Assembly (NCBI GenBank): GCA_013054445.1
Contig: JAAMPI010001322.1
Location: 1-15,964 of the forward strand
Reading direction: 5' to 3'
Length of the DNA: 15,964 nucleotides
Origin: Cudoniella acicularis
Taxonomy: Eukaryota > Ascomycota > Leotiomycetes > Helotiales > Helotiaceae
The translations under genes were made by a program, and so were the position numbers. Below the pieces are notes generated by a model that saw only the letters and a program-made list of their open reading frames with translations, was not told where the DNA came from and did not search any database. Below, in pieces: positions 9,064 to 15,964 of this stretch. The stretch's first letter is position 1, and the number at the start of each line of letters is the position of its first letter.

Positions 9064-10531
9064 TTACACCCTCGAATCCACCGGTTTTAATCCCTGGCCC
9101 ATCCTCTGAATCTGTGAGGCGTAATAAACGCTCACAACTCCCGCTCCAACACTTCTGATAGGCGAGAGCCAAATAAGCAGTCGAACAAATTTCGACACAG
9201 CAAATGGCTTCAGATGAATATTTGCGTCCTCATCCTTCACCTGTGTGTTGAGAATGATTTCCTTAGGCAATTGTGGTATCACCGCTGCCGGTCGCGCAAT
9301 ACCTATCAGATCGCAGGCGCCCGACTGAAGTGCCGCCTCCATCCCAAGACGAGTTCGGAAACCTCCAGTTACCATGAGTATGAGAGAAGGAAATCGTTGT
9401 CGAACGGTCTGTGCAAAGGATAGGAAGAAAGCCTCTCGTTGAAGCGTGCTTGTTTTGACAACTGCATTGGGCGAAGAGCTTGATGTTTTTGATCCAGGAT
9501 TTGGTGCACCCACCTCGGAGTCCTGGAAGGTAAGTGGTTTCTCGTACGTACCTCCAGAAATCTCCACGAAGTCAATTCCAGCATCATCGATAAGCCCAAT
9601 CTGCTCCATAATGTCCTCTAGAGAACCTGAATCGGAGGCGTCTACGCTATTAAGCTTTATGCCGATGCAGAACTCTTTGCTTGTCTCTTCTCTGATGCGG
9701 CGAATAATCCGGAGTACTATCTCTGCACGTTTTGCAGGAGATCCCCCAAATTCATCTTGGCGAATATTTGATTTTGGTGACAGAAACTGAGCCAAGAGGT
9801 AACCATGCCTTTTAAGAGTTAGAATATATGGGGGAAGGTGAGATTCCTGAGTCTTACGCTCCATGTAGTTCAACTCCTTTGAAACCGGCAACATGAGATT
9901 GTTTTGCGCCTGCCACAAACTGTTCAATTGCTTCGTTGATATCACTTAGTGTCATTTCTCGCGGTGTTCCAAACAATACCAGGGCCATTGCTCTTGTAAG
10001 AAGCCCATGGCCAAAATCAAGTTTGACGGCTGATGGAGCTATTGTTTTTGAGAAGAAACTGCGCTGTCCTGCTCCTGGCGGGGACTGCCGTCCTGGATGA
10101 CATAGTTGTACCAGTGTCGGAGTTCCTTGGCGTTGGCATGTTTCTGCCCACGCTTTCCATATCTCTTGAAGCCTTTCCGATGGTTTTGTGGGGATTTGTA
10201 CATCTGCAGGGCCTCCAAGGTAAATTTGCGACACCATTACATTTCCTGAAAATATTTTAGATTGGCGATGGCATAGTTGGGACGATCGAACCTGTTTCAA
10301 CCATACCCCAACCTCCTTCAGCCCATTCTCGATATGCGATCAAGAATTTGTCGTCTGGGTTATGAGAATCTGGTGCCATTGATTCAGCCATGGCGGCCTA
10401 CTCATTTAGTTAGCATTCAGGAAACCTTTTCTTCATGATATTTTCCAGAATTCTCGAAGCATGCATACCTTGGCCAGGCGATTTGGAAAACGAAGTCCGC
10501 ATGGCAGAGTAATATCGTCTGAAAGCAACAT
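9064..10531 (-). CDS. NADH:flavin oxidoreductase, old-yellow-enzyme-like, 433 aa
   Basis: Four exons: 10531-10469, 10397-10292, 10245-9858 and 9808-9064. The introns are GT...AG and the phases close to 434 codons. The short first exon supplies the FMN-barrel start (TLPCGLRFPNRLAKAAMAES). An in-frame TAA lies two codons before the ATG, which fixes the start. Further motifs: EGGWGMVETGNVMV (49-61), QLCHPGRQSP (103-112), where the His is an expected flavin/substrate-pocket ligand, GVELHGAHGYLLAQFLSP (180-197), the FGGSPAKRAEI segment, DFVEISGGTYE, and MVTGGFRTR plus LIGIARP, which form the FMN phosphate site. The C-terminus has the hydrophobic-basic tail common in fungal members. It should be an FMN-dependent, NAD(P)H-using ene-reductase or a related oxidoreductase. 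The natural substrate is unknown. All core motifs are present, so it is probably active. The upstream CGG palindromes suggest control by a zinc-cluster factor. Confidence 0.93.
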
Positions 10532-10640
10532 GTTTTAACGAATGCGCTATCTAAACAGGATTTCAAAGGGGAGGAATGTTCTTGAAAATAGTTATGAGTT
10601 GCAACTTGCCAGGAGATCATCTGTTATTTCAATAGTAAAC

Positions 10641-10652
10641 CCGGAATTCCGG
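10641..10652. promoter_or_regulatory. Perfect 12-base palindrome CCGGAATTCCGG
   Basis: CCGGAATTCCGG is its own reverse complement and contains CGG-N4-CCG. It lies about 110 bases before the ATG of the OYE-like gene. Inverted CGG triplets are the usual half-sites of fungal Zn2Cys6 regulators. The factor is unknown. Confidence 0.5.
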
Positions 10653-10769
10653 AATGTAAAACTCAGCTTGATAAGTAATCCCATCTCAACAGATATCAGA
10701 AGCTAATGTCACCAGAGAAACATGTCAAAACTATCATTTGACCCCGGCAAGCGGAATGAGTCTGAAGTG

Positions 10770-10779
10770 CGGTACTCCG
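10770..10779. promoter_or_regulatory. CGG-N4-CCG site
   Basis: CGGTACTCCG has the same half-sites and the same four-base spacing as the core of the palindrome at 10641-10652. It lies about 240 bases upstream of the OYE-like gene start. Confidence 0.4.
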
Positions 10780-10804
10780 TGCGGTCAAATGAAGCACCGG
10801 CGGC

Positions 10805-10819
10805 TTCGGATTCATCCGA
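10805..10819. promoter_or_regulatory. CGG-N6-CCG site (Ppr1-like spacing)
   Basis: TTCGGATTCATCCGA has 5-base arms CGGAT/ATCCG around two central bases. Six-base spacing between CGG and CCG matches the geometry known for Ppr1/UaY-type zinc-cluster proteins. Binding is inferred from spacing only. Confidence 0.4.
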
Positions 10820-11481
10820 GTAGTGGGGAGACATTGGTTTCAAGCTGATGCTACAAAAACCTGGGATATTTGAAAACTTGAGATGCACTTCTCTGCATTC
10901 GGAACGGGGCTCTTGAAGATAGAAGGTGTTCTGATTCTACCGCAATCATTAAGTTCCCTGAGGGGTGGGAACGGGTGAAGCGAGCCCGAGAAAGGGGCAC
11001 CATTGTACGGTATGATTCGCGTATCCAGTCGTCCAATGAAACCAGAGTGGAACCAGTTCGTGATTCTGAGGTCAAATTGAAGCGAATCTGGAAATTTATC
11101 GGTCCTGAGGTAAAAATAATCCATGATGAAACACTCGGATACACCAATTTCCTGTTGCCTTGGTGGAAGGGGCAGGGCTGAGACAAAATGCGCGCAGCGA
11201 TTGGAGGATTGGGGGCTCTGCGCCTCTCTCCAACAGTCGCGAGCATGAGCCGCTCCGGTGCTGGAAACATACGAATAGGCGGCAGCGACCACCTTCTCCA
11301 AGTCAACGACGTTCGGAGATATTGAAGCTGTGCATCTGGTGGCATTATCGACGGCGTCGGGATTTTCTGATTGAAAAGCGGGAGTGGACAAGCTATCGCA
11401 ACAATTGCTGCTGAAGACAAGGCTGGCGAGGCTGCAGCTGTCTCGCAGGAGTCGGGACTGAGTCAACACCTCAGCTGAATC

Positions 11482-12051
11482 ATGGCGAATCACCGACGAG
11501 TGCCCTCTGTTTCGCACACTCGACTGGCACAATCACTACCTCCAATACCCGTACTATTGAGCGACATTCCTTCACAAACATATATCCCATATCGAGATGA
11601 TCCCGAGGAAGAAGAAGAGGCAGAGAGAGATGGAGAGGCCAGTGAGCAGGATGGAGGAGACGAGCAGAGGGAACAGACGATAGCAAGACCCTCTTCACCA
11701 CCCGAATACCAGCCAATGTACGATTATCTTCGATCCAAGCAGCTGTCTAACCCGAATTCACAGTCGACCTCGCCAATTGTGACGACCGTGTCAATTCCCG
11801 TCGCAGCTCCTGCTCTGGAACCGTATCGCGATGAGCCATTCGTGGTTACCATCGAGTCGTCTCCGCCACCACCCTCCTACAACGATCTCTACCGTGAGCA
11901 TGCGATAGAGATGGCAAACTTGGAGCGATCGCTGGCTGATGACGGGGATCCGGCTGAGCGGACTGAGGAGATATATAAATGGGTCGTGGGCATGCTTTTG
12001 ATCACGCTGACGGTGGCTTGTGTGGGCACTGCGTTCAATTGGGGACGATAG
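11482..12051 (+). CDS. Tail-anchored protein with two PPxY motifs, 189 aa, no known family
   Basis: The open frame is intronless. The ATG at 11482 lies in a good context (ATCATGGCG) and the TAG ends at 12051. I do not recognise a family. Seen in order: a basic N-terminus (HRRVPS), a proline-rich stretch, an acidic run PEEEEEAERD (41-50), PPEY at 73-76, PPSY at 130-133 within PPPPSYNDLY, and a single hydrophobic segment at about 167-187 (WVVGMLLITLTVACVGTAFNW) with only two residues after it. No N-terminal signal peptide is visible, so the protein is most likely tail-anchored with about 165 residues in the cytosol. PPxY is the classic ligand of WW domains. With a membrane anchor this resembles adaptors of the Rsp5/NEDD4 ubiquitin ligases, but that role is inferred from motifs alone. 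Ser/Pro-rich flanks offer possible phosphosites. Confidence 0.75.
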   Translation: MANHRRVPSVSHTRLAQSLPPIPVLLSDIPSQTYIPYRDDPEEEEEAERDGEASEQDGGDEQREQTIARPSSPPEYQPMYDYLRSKQLSNPNSQSTSPIVTTVSIPVAAPALEPYRDEPFVVTIESSPPPPSYNDLYREHAIEMANLERSLADDGDPAERTEEIYKWVVGMLLITLTVACVGTAFNWGR

Positions 12052-12666
12052 TGTGTTGGTTAGTGTTTGGAAAGGGATTATTACAGAAACTCAAATGGAT
12101 GGACCGGATGGGTTGAATTGGTCCGGCGTTCGGCTCAGTTTTGGCACGGGATCGGGATCGGGATAGGCTGCATTTTGGAATTGGCATACATGATACCTAT
12201 GGGATGAAAACAGATAGTACGGCTTTTATAGAAGAATATCAAAAACTTTACGACTACCACCTTATTTTTATGTTTTAAATTGTTGTCTTTTGTCTCGGTA
12301 TGTATGACAGCTCTCTAACTCCTTTCCACGCCAGCTCCGTTAGGAATTCTGCCAGGGCGGTGGCAGAAAATGCCTGAAATGATCGGCAGGACCTGCTGCA
12401 TGCAACTTTGGCACGCCGCGCGTGGAGGAGATAACAACATCTTGCATTCCCCTCTCTTTATCTCGATCAACCCCACCTTTCGTCCCATTAACTTTGCGTG
12501 GAAAGTCATGGCAGAGATCGACCTGCTCGTTTGCTCTTACTCTTTGGAGGTTTCCTGTTTCACTTGGCCCGAGTCAAATCTTCTGCTGTTGTATATAACA
12601 AGCAATAAAAACCCCCTCTTTGAAAGCTCCAAATCCTCTGAATCCGTTTCGTTTAAACTACTCACT
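12052..12666. promoter_or_regulatory. Amidase promoter region with GATA, CreA-type and TATA motifs
   Basis: This 615-base stretch lies between the PPxY gene stop and the amidase ATG. A clear TATATAA lies at 12592-12598, 69-75 bases before the ATG. GATAA occurs at 12430-12434 on the plus strand and, inverted, at 12458-12462. CCCCAC at 12471-12476 reads GTGGGG on the minus strand and fits the CreA consensus SYGGRG. In known fungi, amidase genes such as amdS are controlled by AreA (GATA) and CreA, which makes nitrogen and carbon control plausible. It was not tested. The left part should hold the 3' region of the PPxY gene. Confidence 0.5.
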
Positions 12667-14621
12667 ATGTCAGCAATAGTCACGATAGCTTCCGGTGCCA
12701 GCTGGCAGGAGGTTGTAGCAGATAGACAGAAGCATCGAGATGCAACATTGGCTGAAGTCGAACCTACTCTTCCATCTCTTCCACCAGTCTCACTCAACAC
12801 TTTACCAATCGCCAAAGCAGTGCTCACCGCAGACGAAATCAAAATCACAGAGAGTGTTGTAGAAAAGCTTGTGGTGCAACTCGCTGAAGGCCAATTGAGT
12901 GCTACAACAGTCATCAAAGCTTTTCTGCGACGAGCAGCTTTGGCCCAGAAATTGGTAAGTGGGAAGGAGCAAATCTTCTAGTTGCTAACTCAAGCGCTTG
13001 CTGATGTTCCTTCTCGCAGACAAATTGTGTGACCGAACTCTTGTCCTCCCGTGCCCTCGAACGCGCAGCATACCTGGATGATTATTTGAAATCCAATGGC
13101 AAACCCATCGGTCCGCTGCACGGCATCCCAATCAGTATCAAGGAGCATATAGGCATGAAAACCCTGGATCTCAATGGGGGGTATATATCGTTCGTGGGTA
13201 TCACAAGCACTGAAGATGCGCATATTCTGCAAATACTGTGGAAAGTCGGGGCAGTGTTTTATGTGAGAACCACCCAACCCCAGAGTTTGATGCACCTTGA
13301 GACTAGCAGCAACATATGTGGGTATGTATCGACTGGACGCAATAGCGAGGTAAAAATGCTGATACTCCCAGGGTTACTACAAACCCCTTCAATACCACAC
13401 TGACACCTGGTGGCTCTTCGGGAGGCGAAGGTGCTTTGGTCGGATTCCGAGGATCTTGTCTAGGCATTGGTACTGATATTGGAGGTTCAATTCGATCACC
13501 GGCTGCAAATTGCGGTAAGTCAGCATTTAGGAAGTCCAAATGGTACTCTAACGTCTGGAAACAGGAGTATATGGGATGAAACCAACTTCTGGTCGTCTGC
13601 CAATGGAGGGCCTGATAGCTGCGGAAGCAGGTGCAGAGCACATTGTACCCACTATTGGTCCCCTCTCCACCAGTCTAGAAGGTTGTAAACTATTCATCAA
13701 AACGATAATCGATGCCAAGCCTTGGTTTAAGGAACCATCTCTGCTTCCATTTCCTTGGAAGGAAGAAGACTTCTTCGAAGGCAGGAAATTGAAGGTTGCC
13801 GTCCTTTGGGATGACGGCGTGGTGAAACCACATCCTCCAGTTACCAGAGCTTTGAAGCAGGTTGTGGGAAAATTGAAACTCGACGAAAATGTTGAAGTCG
13901 TTGAATGGAAGCCATATAAACACGATCTCGCATGGCAGATCATCGTAAGTCTTCCTTGAAGAACATTCCCGCAGCCCAGTAATAAGTTCTCAGGCAAATC
14001 TCTACTTTGCTGATGGCGGTATCGCGGCAACAAAAGCAATTGACTCTTCCGGGGAGCCATGGCGCCCTCTCTCGCACCATATTATCAAGAATCCACACGT
14101 TGAAGCGCACACAGTTTTGTCACTCCACCAGATGATCGTGAAACGAAATACTTATCGAACTGAGTATGCCAGCCATTGGAATAGTACAGCAACCTCCACT
14201 GGTTCGAATGGTGAACCTGAAGGGATGGTAGATGTGATTCTTTGTCCTGCTGGTCCTGGAGTTGCCCCGAAGCTTGATACAGCCAAATGGTGGGGCTATA
14301 CCAGTCAGTGGAACGTGCTCGATTACCCCGCCCTCATTTTCCCTGTTGATAAAGTTGATGTCGAAAAAGATCGAATCGACGAGAAGTATGAGCCGCGAAA
14401 CGATTGGGATAAGGAGAATTGGGGATTCTGGGAGAAGTATGGAGCTGAAGGTTACAAGGAAACTCCGATAAGCTTGCAAATCGTTGGTCGCCGGTAAGCC
14501 TTCTTCCCAGCCGCTGAATCGACTGTGCTGAAAAGTATTTAGATATGAGGATGAGAAGGTCGTCCAGGCCTTTTCGATAATCCAAAAGAAAATAGGATTG
14601 CCTTTTGCTGGGTATCTCTAG
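12667..14621 (+). CDS. Amidase-signature enzyme, six exons, 563 aa
   Basis: Exons: 12667-12954, 13020-13321, 13372-13514, 13565-13944, 13994-14493 and 14543-14621. All five introns are GT...AG, 48-65 bases, and the phases close to 564 codons. The Ser-Ser-Lys triad of the amidase-signature family is complete: Lys137 in PISIKEH, Ser212 in [11 protein letters not shown], and the nucleophile Ser236 in [15 protein letters not shown]. The 24-residue gap between the two serines equals that in fatty acid amide hydrolase. Other typical fungal segments are [26 protein letters not shown] and the C-terminal [10 protein letters not shown]...[11 protein letters not shown]. The length is normal for fungal general amidases. 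It should hydrolyse an amide to a carboxylate and ammonia. The substrate cannot be read from sequence, so I give no symbol. The upstream frame stays open to an ATG at 12370, but this would add 99 residues without family likeness and spans the TATA box. Confidence 0.95.
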
Positions 14622-15817
14622 AGCGATCATGGCGGCTACGAGGCTGGCGATAAATTTATTCTGAGCTGAATCTGATTCATTTTCAAGGCTTGGCGTACGG
14701 CCATGCCTTGCTTCTGGAAGTCGCAGCGTCAGAGACCCTGCTTTGCTTCTTTCTCCATGCAGATGCATACAACACACCTTTTTTTTTTATCAAATCAATA
14801 GCAGCAATGCTCCCAAGTGGCGAGACTGCTGCTTGATTCATCCTTTTTTGCTACGTACCCCGCATTTAACACCGCAGCTGCTAGACCCCACGCTTGCCAC
14901 GTTACTCAATAAAAGTCGATCCGTGCATAATCAAAGTCACGCCTTCCTCTCTTGTTTGGAGGAATTAGGAAAAAAAAATTCGTGGTACGGTCGTGCGCGT
15001 GTGCCTGCTGCAGAAGTAACGCGTTTGTGACTGATAGCGCCGACACCGGATAAAGATCGTGACTTGGTGATTTTGTAGAGTTTGCAATTTTGCCCTTGTT
15101 AAGGTGCCTTCGTAGAATTTATCAGTGCAATTTAGCTGGAGGCTTTTGGTCGCTGGTGAAGAAAGATAGAGTGTTGGATTATTTGGAGTTGTGCAAGCGC
15201 ATGAATATTTTAAGCAAGGCTCGGAGCTCGTACTCAAATGTCTCACATCACGGTTCGCAAGTTCGCAGAAGCTGCACGCCACAAACTTGTTTCTTTCTCG
15301 GCTTGAAGCTCTTGAACCTTGTCTGCATGCTATCTTGCAGCCACTGGACTCAGATGTTGTCCAGTGGCGTACAACTTAACTCCCAGTGGACAATGGCCTA
15401 TCTGTTGTCGATGCACGAGGCCTTTTCCCTCGACTTTTGAGAGTATTTTGCCGCGAGATCGAGTCCTAATTCTCGAATGAGAGGTGCTTGATATGGCGAA
15501 ATTATGGCTGGGACATGCACCTATGCCCAAGCGTGGGCGCAATGTCACCACGTGTGCTCAATTGAGGAAGAAAGAAGCCTTGAATGGAAGTGTAGATGAC
15601 TTTGATGCCACTCCCCCACGACAGACCCCACGACTCTCACCGCCTCTTAATTGTTCGATATTCTTATATACCTGTTCGTCTGCCTCCTTTCTCTCTCCAT
15701 CATCAATATTCATTGCAATCTGTACAGTACAACAATTATCACCTCTACCAGTACTCATCTACTTCCTTCCGCATCTTGTATACCTTAATTCAGATACATC
15801 TCGCCAACACATTCACA
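14622..15817. other. Intergenic region before the ARE-repeat gene
   Basis: This stretch of about 1.2 kb lies between the amidase stop and the next ATG. Open frames at 15090-15440 and 15191-15379 (+) have no recognisable domain. A T10 run is at 14779-14788. The last 150 bases look like a promoter: TATATA at 15665-15670, then pyrimidine-rich sequence leading to CACAATG. Confidence 0.5.
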
Positions 15818-15964
15818 ATGTCTGATCTCGACGCCCGCGAAGCCGCTATTGCTGCCCGTGAAGCCACTGTTCAACTCCGAGAGTCGAACGCCGATGCCCG
15901 CGAGGCCGCGTTAATAGCCAGAGAGACCGCTATCGCTCCTGCCACTGAGCCAGCGCCGGCCGCT
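15818..15964 (+). CDS. N-terminus of a heptad-repeat (ARE-rich) protein, cut by window end
   Basis: The ATG lies in the context TTCACAATGTC, a good fungal start, after a pyrimidine-rich leader and a TATATA box. 49 codons are visible with no stop before the window edge. After MSDLD the protein is built of near-regular seven-residue units: AREAAIA, AREATVQ, LRESNAD, AREAALI, ARETAIA, followed by an Ala/Pro-rich stretch (PATEPAPAA). Codons are rich in G/C at the third position, unlike the neighbouring noncoding DNA. Alternating acidic and basic residues in heptads suggest an amphipathic helix or coiled coil. The family is not recognisable from this fragment, and later domains or introns are outside the window. 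Confidence 0.75.
   Translation, partial: MSDLDAREAAIAAREATVQLRESNADAREAALIARETAIAPATEPAPAA

Larger units (their letters stand above)
10532..11481. promoter_or_regulatory. Divergent intergenic region between OYE-like gene and PPxY gene
   Basis: This 950-base region lies between two genes reading outward. The half near the OYE-like gene contains three CGG/CCG palindromes, listed separately. A 230-codon open frame on the minus strand (10840-11532) overlaps the start of the PPxY gene and has no recognisable domain, so I treat it as chance. No TATA box is convincing. Confidence 0.45.

Noticed and set aside
10840..11532. 230-codon open frame on the minus strand
   Set aside because: It has no recognisable domain and low-complexity composition. 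It overlaps the start of the PPxY gene and a second open minus-strand frame covers the same area, so it is most likely chance.
12370..12666. Longer N-terminus for the amidase from an ATG at 12370
   Set aside because: It would run through the TATA box and GATA motifs and add 99 residues not seen in the family.
14200..14220. GGTTCGAAT resembling a tRNA T-loop
   Set aside because: It lies inside amidase exon 5 in the correct frame, and no other tRNA arms are nearby.
15090..15440. Possible gene or transposon remnant
   Set aside because: Two overlapping frames look protein-like in composition, but I recognise no motif, no terminal repeats and no splice pattern.

Overview
The window looks like nuclear DNA of a filamentous ascomycete (Pezizomycotina). 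Genes are split by short introns, mostly 45-60 bases, with GT...AG ends and CTAAC-type branch points. They include a LaeA-like methyltransferase and a DUF3176 membrane protein, both typical of these fungi. Helotiales/Leotiomycetes is a guess from overall style only. I rebuilt six complete genes, one broken gene and one gene cut by the window edge. The spliced models were checked by codon phase at every junction.

Layout. 5-1620 (-): LaeA-like SAM methyltransferase, 11 exons, 324 aa. 1621-3415: long gap with no convincing gene. 3416-4495 (-): mitochondrial-type 3-mercaptopyruvate/thiosulfate sulfurtransferase. 4875-5345 (+): APC11, the RING-H2 subunit of the anaphase-promoting complex, sharing a 379-base divergent promoter with the sulfurtransferase. 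5346-6468: gap. 6469-8561 (-): DUF3176 membrane protein with three in-frame stops and a faulty splice phase, called a pseudogene. 9064-10531 (-): old-yellow-enzyme-like NADH:flavin oxidoreductase, 433 aa. 10532-11481: its upstream region, which holds three CGG/CCG palindromes. 11482-12051 (+): intronless 189-aa protein with two PPxY motifs and a C-terminal membrane segment. 12667-14621 (+): amidase-signature enzyme, six exons, 563 aa. 14622-15817: gap. 15818-15964 (+): start of a protein built of ARE-containing heptads.

How they work together: the genes do not form an obvious pathway. APC11 and the sulfurtransferase are housekeeping genes. The methyltransferase, flavin oxidoreductase and amidase are accessory enzymes of the kind seen in secondary or catabolic metabolism, but there is no backbone synthase, transporter or regulator gene here, so I do not call a biosynthetic cluster.

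The observations most worth following are the DUF3176 gene, whose stops all fit C-to-T changes at CpA (a RIP-like pattern), the tail-anchored double-PPxY protein (a possible membrane adaptor for a Rsp5/NEDD4-type ubiquitin ligase), and the CGG palindromes upstream of the flavin oxidoreductase. I found no clearly new multi-gene system, tRNA, rRNA, CRISPR array or intact transposon.
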